NCBI GenBank assembly: GCA_050942995.1
Contig: JBMNOI010000004.1
Location: 1-52,173, forward strand
Length of the DNA: 52,173 bases
Source of the DNA: JBMNOI01 sp050942995
GTDB taxonomy: Bacteria; Chloroflexota; Anaerolineae; UBA1429
Direction: 5' to 3'
The first letter of the stretch is position 1. Every line of letters begins with the position of its first letter. Both the position numbers and the translations under genes were made by a program. The notes below the pieces were generated by a model. That model was not told the DNA's origin. It did not search any database and was given only the letters and a program-made list of their open reading frames with translations. Below, one piece after another: positions 9,511 through 18,872 of this stretch.

Positions 9511-10541
9511 AGAATCTCCTCCACACCAAGCCGAAGCGATGTGTTCATGAGCACTCGTGCCCCGCCATAGTCAAAGCGAAAGTCCATACGCTGCAGGTCT
9601 TGCTGTTCCAGCGCACGGGTGACATCTGCTTGATGCTCCGGCTCGCAATACAGTAACAGAAAGCCGCCTCCACCTGCCCCGGTAATCTTGCCGCCCAGCG
9701 CACCATGATCTCGCGCCAGGTCATACCAGCGATCGATCTTGGGGTTGCTGACGTTCGAGGCGAACTTTTTCTTCTCTTGCCAGTTCTCGTGCAACAGGTG
9801 CCCCATGGCGGCGATATCGCCACGCTCCAGACTGTCTCTCAGGACATAGGCCATCTCCTTGACACGATCTAGCGCGGCGATCACTCGGGCATCACGGCGG
9901 TCACTGGCCCGACGCTGCTCACCCAGGATCATCGACGAGTGACGCGAGGCTCCGGTATAAAAGAGCATCAGGCGTTTCTCCAACTCGGCGAGCTGATGGG
10001 GCGCCAGCCTGATGGGCTCTACCATGACGCCCTCGGACGTAAAGGTGACGAAATTGAGCCCGCCGAACGCCGATGCGTATTGATCCTGCCGACCGATAGG
10101 CATGCCCAGCTTTTCGATCTCGATGTAGCAGGCCAGCTCGGCGATCTCTTGCCGCGAAAGGTGCAATCCGCACGCGGTCGCTACCGCCTTGACCACGGCC
10201 ACCGCAACCGCGCTGGATGAGCCAAGCCCGGTGCCCGGGGGAATCTCGGAGGCGAGAAACATGGTCACGCCGCGAGAGATACCGAAATGATTCAGAATCG
10301 CACGGGGGAGCGCCAGATCGCCTTCCCATAGCGGAGGGCCACTACCATCGTGCCGGTAGAAGGTGCGATAATCCGACGATGTGATCTGGATGGTGTCATC
10401 CTGGTTGACGTTGAGGAATATGTAGAAATATTTGTCGATGGTGGTATTTAGAACGCATCCGCCGTAACGCTCGTAATAAACAGGAAGGTCAGTTCCTCCT
10501 CCCGCCAGACTGATTCGAACAGGTGCACGTGCAATCAACAT
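9507..10541 (-). CDS. GHMP-family sugar kinase (HddA-like)
   Basis: 344 residues. N-terminal ARAPVRISLAGGGTDLPVYY, the ATP loop PPGTGLGSSSA (residues 101-111) and the C-terminal glycine-rich GGKITGAGGGGFLLLY are those of the GHMP kinase subgroup containing D-glycero-D-manno-heptose-7-phosphate kinase and fucokinase-type enzymes. The ATG at 10541 has GGAGGACGAG directly upstream and is a better start than 10571. It overlaps the upstream GT4 by 53 nt and the downstream sugar transferase by 4 nt. The partners expected for GDP- or ADP-heptose synthesis (isomerase, phosphatase, nucleotidyltransferase) are not in this window, so the sugar is not certain. It probably supplies an activated sugar for the glycan. 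Confidence 0.8.
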   Translation of the reverse strand: MLIARAPVRISLAGGGTDLPVYYERYGGCVLNTTIDKYFYIFLNVNQDDTIQITSSDYRTFYRHDGSGPPLWEGDLALPRAILNHFGISRGVTMFLASEIPPGTGLGSSSAVAVAVVKAVATACGLHLSRQEIAELACYIEIEKLGMPIGRQDQYASAFGGLNFVTFTSEGVMVEPIRLAPHQLAELEKRLMLFYTGASRHSSMILGEQRRASDRRDARVIAALDRVKEMAYVLRDSLERGDIAAMGHLLHENWQEKKKFASNVSNPKIDRWYDLARDHGALGGKITGAGGGGFLLLYCEPEHQADVTRALEQQDLQRMDFRFDYGGARVLMNTSLRLGVEEIL

Positions 10542-11796
10542 CTCGTCCTCCACGATACCCCGATCCTGCAATAGCTAAAGCAACGCCCCGGCCGGTTTTG
10601 CCTCTCTCCCCGTGTAGCGTGACGTACACGTCCTCCAGAGGAGAGCAGGTTACCCGGTAGTCGTACTGTTCCTCGGCGAGCCGTCGGCCGGCGGCCCCCA
10701 GACGCCCTGCCAGTGCCGGATCGTGTAACAACCTGAGCACGGCATCGGCAAACTCTTTCGGCGTATCGGCCAGAAGGATATTTTTGCCCGGTGTAACGGC
10801 AATCCCCTCGGCTCCCAGCGTGGTCGAGACGATGGGCAATCCCTGTGCCAGCGCGTTCAATATCTTGACGCGCATCCCCCCACCGGCGCGCAGCGGCACC
10901 AGAAAGGCGGCGGCCTGTTCCAGGTAGGGTGTCGGGTCGGCCACATAACCCGGCACACAGATCCCGGCATCCTGCTCACCCAGGCGGACCAGGTGGGGCG
11001 GCGGCCGCGACCCGACCACATCGAGCACGACATCGGGCCGGTGTCGTCGGATGAGCGGGTATATCTCCTCGATGAACCAGGTCACTCCGTCGATGTTGGG
11101 AGGCCAGTACATGGTACCCATATGCAGCAGGTGATTCGCTCCCGCTCGACGTTCGACGACGGATACCTGATCGGTATCTATCGCGATGGGGATGACGGTG
11201 ATAGGGCGGGCGACGCCCGTCGCCTCTTGTAGCGCCGCGCGATCCTCGTCACTTACGGCCAGCACGGCATCGAACTCGCGCACAATGCGCCCCTCGTACC
11301 GCTTGAGCAGGCGCCAGTCGCGCTCCAGCATCCAACGTCGAACCCCGGGCTTTATCCGTGAGGCCAACCGGCGATAGAGGAGCCACAGGGCGTTGTGCTC
11401 ATCCAGCACTTTGGGCGCATTAAGGCGAGCCGCGTACTGTGCCATATTGAGCTGGTCGGCGTGGACGATATCAAAGGCTGTATCGGCCGCTACCCGCTCC
11501 ACCAATCGCCGCATCGCCCGACGATCATCCCGCGCCATCATCCAGGGTATTCCACTGACCAGGCTATACAGCACCGCCCGACCGTCGTTCAGTATGGTTC
11601 GCTCGATCGGCACCGTGTACACAGCCCGACAGTAGCGCGCCAGTTGAGCCTCATCCTCCTGCTGATCGCCGCGCACAAACGAGACCAGCGTGATATCGTG
11701 TTTTTGCGCCAGGAAGCGCAGTACGTTCCACGTCTTGATCTTGGGGCCGCTATCCGGCGGATAGGGCAATACCTGGGTCAGAAACAGGATATTCAC
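10489..11796 (-). CDS. GT4-family glycosyltransferase (PEP-CTERM/EpsH-associated-like)
   Basis: 435 residues, GT-B fold. The N-terminus NILFLTQVLPYPPDSGPKIK matches the subgroup of GT4 enzymes first described in exosortase-linked polysaccharide clusters. The C-terminal donor-binding region contains VPLRAGGGMRVKILNALAQG and STTLGAEGI, with the Glu-containing segment partly degenerate. It is a cytoplasmic transferase that adds a sugar to the lipid-linked unit. It is a paralog of 14147-15361. The last ~17 codons (DVDCTCTCSNQSGGRRN) overlap the kinase gene in another frame and look like non-native sequence after a lost stop codon. The start overlaps the upstream GT2 by 4 nt. Confidence 0.85.
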   Translation of the reverse strand: MNILFLTQVLPYPPDSGPKIKTWNVLRFLAQKHDITLVSFVRGDQQEDEAQLARYCRAVYTVPIERTILNDGRAVLYSLVSGIPWMMARDDRRAMRRLVERVAADTAFDIVHADQLNMAQYAARLNAPKVLDEHNALWLLYRRLASRIKPGVRRWMLERDWRLLKRYEGRIVREFDAVLAVSDEDRAALQEATGVARPITVIPIAIDTDQVSVVERRAGANHLLHMGTMYWPPNIDGVTWFIEEIYPLIRRHRPDVVLDVVGSRPPPHLVRLGEQDAGICVPGYVADPTPYLEQAAAFLVPLRAGGGMRVKILNALAQGLPIVSTTLGAEGIAVTPGKNILLADTPKEFADAVLRLLHDPALAGRLGAAGRRLAEEQYDYRVTCSPLEDVYVTLHGERGKTGRGVALAIAGSGYRGGRDVDCTCTCSNQSGGRRN

Positions 11797-12719
11797 ACGG
11801 GCCCCCTCATAACGCTTCGGAAACGCGCTCTCAAGTCGCCCAGCGCGACAACCTGTCGTCCCCGGCGACCGCCGCTTATCGCGCGCACTGCGCCGTGAAA
11901 CAGCCGTTTGGTCGCCGTAAAACTATAGATCATGGCCTGTAGTGCGAGGGCTCTGGTCGGGCCATAGTGTGTGCGATAGAATCGCACGCGGCTGGTATAC
12001 AGATCGGCCTCGCGGGCGGTGGGGCGGCTGCGGCTGCTCCCTCCGCCGTAATGGATCACCTCCGCCTTGGGCTGATACCACACCTCCCATCCCGCCGGGC
12101 GCATCCGATAGCAGAGATCGACCTCTTCGGCGTACATGAAATAGCCCTCGTCGAAACCACCGACCGACGCAAAGGCGTCACGATGAATGAGCATGCAGGC
12201 TCCCTCGACGGAATCGACCGACCGGGACCCCTGCTCCACTCCCGGCCCGTGACTGGGATACCATCTCCCGTACAGGGCACGCCCCAGCCCGGAGAGGATC
12301 AGGGCATCCTGCACCAGCCCGGGGAAATCGCTGTGCCCTGCTTGAAAGGCGCCGTCTGCATGAAGGAGGCGCGCGCCGACGATGCCGGCACAAGGGCGAT
12401 CTCTCAAGACCGAACGCAATGCCCCCAATGCTCCGGGACACAGCCGGGCGTCGCTGTTCAGCAGCAAAAGGTATCTGCCGGTGGCCACCTGCGCGGCCTG
12501 ATTGTTAGCCCGCGCAAAGCCCACGTTCTCATGATTTTGCACGATCTGCACATCGGGGAACCGGCGGCGGATCATCTCCACGCTGCCGTCGGTCGATGCG
12601 TTATCGACCACGATCACCTCATGGCACATATCGGCGGCCGTCTCGTATACCGATGCCAGGCATTGCTCCAGCAGGTCGCGCGTGTTCCAATTCACTATGA
12701 TCACCGATACGTCGCTCAT
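11793..12719 (-). CDS. GT2-family glycosyltransferase (rhamnosyltransferase-like)
   Basis: 308 residues. GT-A motifs: VSVIIVNWNTRDLLEQCLAS at the N-terminus, EVIVVDNASTDGS, ENVGFARANNQAA, and LLLLNSDARL as the DxD-like metal site. This pattern is that of bacterial rhamnosyl- and related transferases acting on lipid-linked oligosaccharides in the cytoplasm. The chosen ATG at 12719 overlaps the upstream stop by one base (TGATG) and has an AGGGATAGA ribosome site; an upstream in-frame ATG at 12737 is less likely. Coupled by 4 nt to the following GT4. Confidence 0.87.
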   Translation of the reverse strand: MSDVSVIIVNWNTRDLLEQCLASVYETAADMCHEVIVVDNASTDGSVEMIRRRFPDVQIVQNHENVGFARANNQAAQVATGRYLLLLNSDARLCPGALGALRSVLRDRPCAGIVGARLLHADGAFQAGHSDFPGLVQDALILSGLGRALYGRWYPSHGPGVEQGSRSVDSVEGACMLIHRDAFASVGGFDEGYFMYAEEVDLCYRMRPAGWEVWYQPKAEVIHYGGGSSRSRPTAREADLYTSRVRFYRTHYGPTRALALQAMIYSFTATKRLFHGAVRAISGGRRGRQVVALGDLRARFRSVMRGPV

Positions 12720-14143
12720 CAATCTATCCCTACCCATTCCTTCATTTTCTCTATCTCGATTTCTCCTTTAGTAATCATCCGATGCAGAGCCGCCATAGCG
12801 CCCAGGAACAGCCAGGTGTATACGGCATAGTCGTACCCCTCGATGGTCTGTGTGTATACAAAGGGGATCACCCAGTCGCCTAACCCCATGGCGACCACCG
12901 TGCCTAACAGCCCGCCTGCGGCACCGGTGCCGAACGCCTCGATAAAGTCTCCGCGCCCGCGGATGCGGTGCAGCAGATCGATGGCGATATATCCCAGGGC
13001 GCCCAGAAACAGGGCGAAAACCGCCAGGCCCACCACTCCGGCCTGGAGCAGGATGTCCAGATAGTTGTTGTGTGTGGCCATGGCCTCTTCGGGATAGTAG
13101 TACATGTAATAGGCGGCATACCCCGCGGGGCCTACGCCAAAGATGAAATGGCCGCGTAACACCTGCATACTGTTTATCCAGGCATCGACTCGTGTTTCGC
13201 CGCTTTCGATCCGCTGTTCGTGATAAAGCATGGTCACTTCGGTCCAGTTGAGCATGACAAAAATCAGGGCCAGCACAATCAATAGAGCGAAGAACAGCCG
13301 TGAGCGCCTCAGCGCGATATAGCCCATGGCCAAAAAGGTGGGCAACCAGGCAGAGACCCAGCCGAGCCATTCAGAGAGCGTGTAGAGGGTCCAGGCGCTC
13401 ACCAACCCCAGAATCACCGCCCGGTGGCTGTTCGACAGTTGCCGGTTGTAAAGCGCCTGGCCAAGTCCGAGGCTGGCGAACCATAACGGGAATAGCGGCC
13501 GCGACTGCACCCACCCCAGGGGCAGCGAGGTATACTGATCGAGCAGAGTGAGCCCCCCTACGAGCAGGGTCAGCCTGACCAGCCAGCGTAGCAGGCGCAG
13601 ATCGCCCAACCATTCCGAGGCCAGCAAAAAGGCACAGGGCAGCAGCACCATGACGGCCAGCGCGCCCAATTGAACAAAGCCCCAGGTATCCCACACGGTG
13701 AGAAGCGGGTCTCGAAAGGCGATGCCCCAGATATAGGAGATGATCGACACGAGGATAAAAGCGATCAGAGGCTTGTGGGCCGGTGACGATCTCAGTTGTA
13801 CGCGGCCTGCCAGCATCATACGACTGACCCAGATCACCACCAGTAGCGCCGTAAACAACAGACTCGCGACGATGCGGCTGTGCGTCCCGCTGGGCAGGGT
13901 AAAGCGGACAAATGCGGCGGTGAAAAAGATGCCGACGACGGACCACTGAAGCCTGTTGGCCGCTATCCCGAACAGGATCGGGGCCAGAATGACCGGCAGC
14001 ACGAAATTGAGGCTCACCCGTGAGGCGATCAGCATGCCGACGACCGGCAATGCCAGCATCAACCCCGCCAGGATAATCCCTTGCCGGAGCCGTGGGCCGG
14101 CGTGAGACAATCTGTGCCTCAGCGTCTCGATCTTGCCCGCCAC
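12719..14143 (-). CDS. O-antigen ligase/polymerase-like membrane protein
   Basis: 474 residues, about twelve TM segments, with a large extracytoplasmic loop (SGETRVDAWINSMQVLRGHF ... GVGPAGYAAYYMYY) before the last TMs. The R-x-W ... G-G/A-P pattern and the ATHNNYLDILLQAGVVGL motif (H-N-x-x-L/Y) are those of the Wzy/WaaL O-antigen ligase superfamily. It probably polymerises the flipped repeat units on the outer face. GTG start at 14143. It is flanked by cytoplasmic transferases, with a flippase at 17365-18870, which completes a Wzx/Wzy-type pathway together with the co-polymerase at 25929-27494. Confidence 0.83.
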   Translation of the reverse strand: MAGKIETLRHRLSHAGPRLRQGIILAGLMLALPVVGMLIASRVSLNFVLPVILAPILFGIAANRLQWSVVGIFFTAAFVRFTLPSGTHSRIVASLLFTALLVVIWVSRMMLAGRVQLRSSPAHKPLIAFILVSIISYIWGIAFRDPLLTVWDTWGFVQLGALAVMVLLPCAFLLASEWLGDLRLLRWLVRLTLLVGGLTLLDQYTSLPLGWVQSRPLFPLWFASLGLGQALYNRQLSNSHRAVILGLVSAWTLYTLSEWLGWVSAWLPTFLAMGYIALRRSRLFFALLIVLALIFVMLNWTEVTMLYHEQRIESGETRVDAWINSMQVLRGHFIFGVGPAGYAAYYMYYYPEEAMATHNNYLDILLQAGVVGLAVFALFLGALGYIAIDLLHRIRGRGDFIEAFGTGAAGGLLGTVVAMGLGDWVIPFVYTQTIEGYDYAVYTWLFLGAMAALHRMITKGEIEIEKMKEWVGID

Positions 14144-14146
14144 GGC

Positions 14147-15361
14147 TTATGCACTCCTTGCTTTTTTGACGACATCCCGGATCAATTGCTCCATCTCCTG
14201 ACCGATCGATGCCCAATCGTAACGGCTTTCTACCAGTCGGCGTCCATTTTCGGCCAGCCGGGCACATAGTGCATCATCCGTCAATAAGCGGATCACTCCA
14301 TCGGCAAACGCCCCGGGCGTATCGGCCAGCAGAATGTCTTTGCCGTCGGTTACATCCAGCCCCTCTGCTCCTTTCGAGGTCGAGATGACCGGCGTGCCCA
14401 GAGCCATGGCTTCCAGAATCTTGAGTCGGGTGCCCCCTCCGATGCGCAGCGGCACCACACAGACCCGGCTCTGCGCCACACACGGGCGGATGTCGGGCAA
14501 ATAGCCGGTATAGATCACCCCATCGTCGGGCGGCAGTCGATCCAGCGCGACCCCACGGGTGCGACCGGTGATGGCCATGCGTGCCTGCGGACGCTGTGCC
14601 CGCACCCTCGGCCAGATTTTCTCCAGGAAATATGCAATGGCGTCATAGTTGGCCGAATAGGTCAGGGCGCCGTTAAAGATCAACGTATCGGGCACGGGCT
14701 GCCCGAAAAAGCCTCGATAATAGGCCATATCGACGCCGTTCGGCACCACGGCGATCGGACGAAAATCGGGAACGATTCGTGCCAGATTCGCCCGTTCCGG
14801 TGCAGATACTACCGTGCATCCATCGACATTTTCTCGCAGCAGACTGCGTATGTATCGGGAGAACTTGGTCCAGCGGAGATGAGCGCGCAAATGCTGAATT
14901 CTCCCCGCAGGGTGAGCGAGCTCATCCAGCAATATGGTAGTTTCGATCTCTTCCAATACCCTGGGGGTGTCGTCGAGCAGCGAGAGGTATGGCGCCATCT
15001 TGATGCCCGAGGCGATGACCACATCATATCCCGGGCCGGTTGCTGCAGCGCTCTGCGCTCTGCGGACCAGTCGCTCCATTTCGGCGCTGTGCACATCCAC
15101 CAGCCAGCGCGGCCTGGACGAGACAAATCCCGCCAGCGCCTTGAGGCTGGTGCGTCTGAATTCGCGAGCCGGAACGACCTCGATCGTCTCACATAACGAC
15201 GCCAACTCTTTTACATCCCGGGTTGTTTGACCATCATGGACGAAGGAGAGCAATGTGATGCGATGGCGCGCTGCCAGGTGCCGGATCAGGTTGTAGACAC
15301 GAATGCGCGCTCCGTTGTCCGGCGGATAAGGAAACCAGGAGGAGAGAAAAAGAATCTTCAT
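14147..15361 (-). CDS. GT4-family glycosyltransferase (paralog of 10489-11796)
   Basis: 404 residues. N-terminus KILFLSSWFPYPPDNGARIR; C-terminal donor-binding region VVPLRIGGGTRLKILEAMAL followed by STSKGAEGLDV, with the E-A-M-A-L-G helix that binds the nucleotide sugar. Same subgroup as the GT4 at 10489-11796, so the two probably arose by duplication and add different residues. The ATG at 15361 overlaps the upstream gene by 4 nt, and only 3 nt separate its stop from the polymerase GTG. Confidence 0.88.
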   Translation of the reverse strand: MKILFLSSWFPYPPDNGARIRVYNLIRHLAARHRITLLSFVHDGQTTRDVKELASLCETIEVVPAREFRRTSLKALAGFVSSRPRWLVDVHSAEMERLVRRAQSAAATGPGYDVVIASGIKMAPYLSLLDDTPRVLEEIETTILLDELAHPAGRIQHLRAHLRWTKFSRYIRSLLRENVDGCTVVSAPERANLARIVPDFRPIAVVPNGVDMAYYRGFFGQPVPDTLIFNGALTYSANYDAIAYFLEKIWPRVRAQRPQARMAITGRTRGVALDRLPPDDGVIYTGYLPDIRPCVAQSRVCVVPLRIGGGTRLKILEAMALGTPVISTSKGAEGLDVTDGKDILLADTPGAFADGVIRLLTDDALCARLAENGRRLVESRYDWASIGQEMEQLIRDVVKKARSA

Positions 15362-16416
15362 CGGCGACTCTTTTCTATGCGGACACTCGAGCGAACCGAT
15401 GTATCCGGCTCGTTCGACAGCGTATGGGCCAGATCGCAGAGATATCGGGCCAGTGCGGCAAAGCCGTACCGTGCCACCGCTTCACGACGGGCGTTGGCGC
15501 CGATGCGTCGCGTCTCTTCCGGCGAACGCAACAGTCGCTGTATGGTAGCAGCCATATCATCGGCGTCTCGAGGTTGGACGAATATCCCTGTCTCCCCATC
15601 ACGAACATAATCCAATACGCCGATAGAACGCGTCACAACGACCGCGCGTGCGGCCGACATGGCGCGAATCAGTACCGTCTGCCCGGCTGAATAGTCACCA
15701 TCCAGCAGGGGCAGTACGACCAGGCGGGCTCCGCGCAACAGATAGGTTACCTCTGCCGAGGGCAGGTCGTAACGCACCTGGACGTTGGGCGGCACTTGCA
15801 GACCCGTCAGGTTATAGGGATGGGCGACCAGAATGAACCGGGCATCTACCTGTGCAGCGGCTTTTAGAAACGTCTGGTAATCACGGCTCGAACTGCCCAC
15901 GCTCAGCACATAATCGCTTTCGTCCCACTCATCAGGCGAGACGTCCTCATCCTCTGATACGTCCCACACCAGGTGACAGAAATGAATTCGTTCCTCGGGT
16001 AACGCCAGGAGCTCTCGACACAACTTGGCCTCGCGCCGTGTAAAGCACACAACACCGGCCACCGATGAGAGCAGCCATCGCGCCAATCGATGATGCTGCA
16101 AGACGGCTCCTTTGACGATCAATCCTACGATCACATGAGCCGGCCGTTTATGGAAAAACAGCCGCTGATACAGGGCAACCATCAGCCCGCATTTAACTTC
16201 CCAGGAAAAAACCACATGGTGATGTTTGAGCATGGGGAGCACGCGTAGCCCGGCGAGGATGTATCGAAGGGGATAAATGGTTAACTTTTCAATTCGCGTG
16301 TGTGGCGCCTGTACACCTTGCAGAGTGACGATATCGTATCGATCGTTATGCTCAGGGAGGGCGCCCCATATCCATTCACCATTCTCGGGCCAATCAACGA
16401 TGGTGAGAGCTTTCAC
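15358..16416 (-). CDS. Glycosyltransferase, GT4-like
   Basis: 352 residues, GT-B type. The N-terminal half is atypical (VDWPENGEWIWGALPEHNDR) with a membrane-proximal helix around VFSWEVKCGLMVALYQRLFF. The C-terminal half has VLSVGSSSRDYQTFLKAAAQV, VVLPLLDGDYSAGQTVLIRAM and the closing GVLDYVRDGETGIFVQPRD, the pattern of GT4 donor sites. GTG start at 16416. It is a cytoplasmic transferase of the operon; the sugar cannot be predicted. The downstream GT4 starts within its stop region (4-nt overlap). Confidence 0.78.
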   Translation of the reverse strand: MKALTIVDWPENGEWIWGALPEHNDRYDIVTLQGVQAPHTRIEKLTIYPLRYILAGLRVLPMLKHHHVVFSWEVKCGLMVALYQRLFFHKRPAHVIVGLIVKGAVLQHHRLARWLLSSVAGVVCFTRREAKLCRELLALPEERIHFCHLVWDVSEDEDVSPDEWDESDYVLSVGSSSRDYQTFLKAAAQVDARFILVAHPYNLTGLQVPPNVQVRYDLPSAEVTYLLRGARLVVLPLLDGDYSAGQTVLIRAMSAARAVVVTRSIGVLDYVRDGETGIFVQPRDADDMAATIQRLLRSPEETRRIGANARREAVARYGFAALARYLCDLAHTLSNEPDTSVRSSVRIEKSRR

Positions 16417-16441
16417 TATCTCCTCTTATTATCCATGCGCT

Positions 16442-17368
16442 CTATCTGGCCGCGATCCTCTCACCCCACCGGCCAAATATTGCATCCCCAATAGCCTGTA
16501 ACATGGCGTCACGATGCGCCCACCTCGTGCGCCAGCGCGGTTTGATCGTCCAGCTGGCCAGTGTTCGAACGTTGCCGAACAACGTCCTCAGCCAGGCGCC
16601 CGGCCGCGCTCCGGTGAGACGGAGAAAAAGAAAGCGATTGCGCGTCATGTAATAGTGCACCATGGGCGATGAGGTCCGTCCATCCAGGGGAATCTTGTGC
16701 CACATACGTGCCTCGGGCACATGGATGATGCGATATCCGGCACGGCGCACACGCGCACACCATTCTGCCTCTTCATAATAAAGGTAAAAGCGATCATCCA
16801 GCAGGCCCACCTGCTCCAGCACGTCGCGCTTGATCAGCAAGGCGCAGCCGGTGACGAAATCAACATCCCGCGGTCGGTCGGTATCCGATTGGCCCCCGTC
16901 GCGGCGACCCAGCCCCAGCATGTGGGTTTCTCCGGTTCGTCGGTCGAACCGCCCCCCGGCCGACCAGATCGTATCGGGGGCGTCATAGAAATAGATCGTG
17001 GGGCCGGCGATGCCTATCGATTCTTCGGCTCCGGCGGCATGAACCAGCATCCGCAGCATGTCCGGCGCGACCTCGGTGTCGTTGTTCAGCAGGAGCGCCC
17101 ACTCGACCCCTCGCTCCAGCAGGTACCGCAATCCCGTGTTATTGCCGCCGGTAAAGCCCAGGTTGCGATGCATCTCCAGGACGGTTGTGTTGGGGTAACG
17201 GCGGCGAATGATTGTGGGCGAATCATCGGTAGAGCCGTTATCGACTATGACGATATCCGGCGCCGGATAATCGGCTTGCGCCAGCGATTCCAGGCAGGCC
17301 AGCGTGTCTTCCAGCCCGTTCCAGTTCAGAATGACGATGCCGACTCGTGGCCAATCTGTGCCGTTCAT
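16442..17368 (-). CDS. GT2-family glycosyltransferase (rhamnosyltransferase-like)
   Basis: 308 residues with the GT2 motifs VGIVILNWNGLEDTLACLES, DIVIVDNGSTDDSP, RNLGFTGGNNTGL and the metal site LLLNNDTEV; FVTGCALLIKRDVLEQVG and the EEAEWCARVRRAGY segment contain the catalytic-base region. Close in plan to the GT2 at 11793-12719. It overlaps the upstream flippase by 4 nt. The gap to the next gene downstream is 25 nt. It acts in the cytoplasm during repeat-unit assembly. Confidence 0.88.
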   Translation of the reverse strand: MNGTDWPRVGIVILNWNGLEDTLACLESLAQADYPAPDIVIVDNGSTDDSPTIIRRRYPNTTVLEMHRNLGFTGGNNTGLRYLLERGVEWALLLNNDTEVAPDMLRMLVHAAGAEESIGIAGPTIYFYDAPDTIWSAGGRFDRRTGETHMLGLGRRDGGQSDTDRPRDVDFVTGCALLIKRDVLEQVGLLDDRFYLYYEEAEWCARVRRAGYRIIHVPEARMWHKIPLDGRTSSPMVHYYMTRNRFLFLRLTGARPGAWLRTLFGNVRTLASWTIKPRWRTRWAHRDAMLQAIGDAIFGRWGERIAAR

Positions 17369-18870
17369 ACCGTCTCCTCTGCCACGTGCAGGCGAAAGAG
17401 TCGTGCGAGTCTTCTGGCGCCTCGCGCCAGCAGCGCGCGCTCGACGTCATCCAGCAGATGCAGCGCAGGGGCCATGATCAGATACGTCATCACCCCCAGG
17501 CCGATGCGGATGAATAGATGCACCCCCCCGGCGAGCGCCACCACCGTCCCCATGACGCCGGTTGCCAGAACCACCCGCCCGATCACCGGGCGCATATCGG
17601 GTAGATTCAGGCGGCGGCCGAGCAACAGATGAAACTGGATCGTGCCCACCAGATCGGTAAGCACCGTGACGACGGCTGCCCCCAGGATCCCATAACGCGG
17701 GATGGCGTACAGGTCGAGCAGCACATTTACCGCCGCATTGACGGCATATACTCGTCCCGCTGCCCGTTCCTGGCCGATCACAGTGGTCATGTTGCCGCAA
17801 AAGCTACAGAACATCAGGAGCGGCATATCCCATATCAGTATGGCGAACGCCGCCGCCGAAGGCATGAACGTCTCCCCGTACAAAAGGCGGATGATCGGCA
17901 CGGCCAGCAACATGCCCCCTGTCGCCATAGGCAGCGATGTCACCACGATGAGCCTGACGGAACGATGGTACCACTGCTCGACCTGTCGCGGCTCGCTGAC
18001 ATAGGTGCGGGAGAGAGAAGGGACGATGGCTTCATTGAACCCGCCGGTGAAGAACATGAGCGAGCCCATCAAGTGATAGGCCACGTTGTACCAGCCCACC
18101 ACGTTTTCCGCGTGGTGCATGGAAAGCACCACTGTGCTGATGCTGAACGAGATCGTCAACATCAGTGAGATAAAGCCAAAGGGCAGGCCGCCACGAACGA
18201 TGGATAGCCATGCTCGCGGATCGATGTGAAATGCCAGATCGGCCATGCGCTGTCGGCGAATCAATCGGATCGCCAGGGCGATCTGCAAAGGCAGGCCCAG
18301 CAGGTTGGCCACGATGAGGGCGATGAAACTGGCTCCACTCAACAAGAGCGCCCCACCGGCCACGACGAATACCATTCGCCCCAGGATGCTCAACCCGGCC
18401 ACATAATCCAGCCGTTCATTGGCCGATATGACCGCTATCAACGGCGCGTGAAAGGCCGATAACAGATAGCTGCAACTGTGTATCAGGACACCCAGCACCA
18501 GGACGGGCGCGTATCCTGCAATGGTGGCCCCCCAGGTCATCCCGACAATGCCGACGACTGCCAGGATGAGCCGCATGACCACCAAATTCCATAGCAGAGC
18601 CTGGGCCCTGCTACGGTCGCGCGCGATCTCGCGCATGACGTACTGGGTCATGCCCAGTTCGAGGAGGATGGAGAATAGCCCGGTGAAGGCCAGCACGATC
18701 GAGTACTGACCGAACCGATCGTCACCGAGTCGCCGCACAACATATACGTTGAATGCGAATGTCAGTACCTTGATGGCGATCTCGGCCATAGTGAGCGAAA
18801 TCGCATTCTTGAGGATGATGCGCCCGGTGCCTTGCCGGTGCTGCGTGTCGTCTGCCGTCCGCTTATCCAC
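17365..18870 (-). CDS. Oligosaccharide flippase (Wzx-like, MOP superfamily)
   Basis: 501 residues with about fourteen TM segments. The N-terminus NAISLTMAEIAIKVLTFAFN VYVVRRLG and FGQYSIVLAFTGLFSI are typical of the polysaccharide-transport branch of the MOP superfamily, which moves lipid-linked repeat units across the membrane. GTG start at 18870, two bases after the upstream TAG. A paralog lies at 24426-25928 and a third, more distant flippase at 41792-43114. Confidence 0.88.
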   Translation of the reverse strand: MDKRTADDTQHRQGTGRIILKNAISLTMAEIAIKVLTFAFNVYVVRRLGDDRFGQYSIVLAFTGLFSILLELGMTQYVMREIARDRSRAQALLWNLVVMRLILAVVGIVGMTWGATIAGYAPVLVLGVLIHSCSYLLSAFHAPLIAVISANERLDYVAGLSILGRMVFVVAGGALLLSGASFIALIVANLLGLPLQIALAIRLIRRQRMADLAFHIDPRAWLSIVRGGLPFGFISLMLTISFSISTVVLSMHHAENVVGWYNVAYHLMGSLMFFTGGFNEAIVPSLSRTYVSEPRQVEQWYHRSVRLIVVTSLPMATGGMLLAVPIIRLLYGETFMPSAAAFAILIWDMPLLMFCSFCGNMTTVIGQERAAGRVYAVNAAVNVLLDLYAIPRYGILGAAVVTVLTDLVGTIQFHLLLGRRLNLPDMRPVIGRVVLATGVMGTVVALAGGVHLFIRIGLGVMTYLIMAPALHLLDDVERALLARGARRLARLFRLHVAEETV

Positions 18871-18872
18871 GC

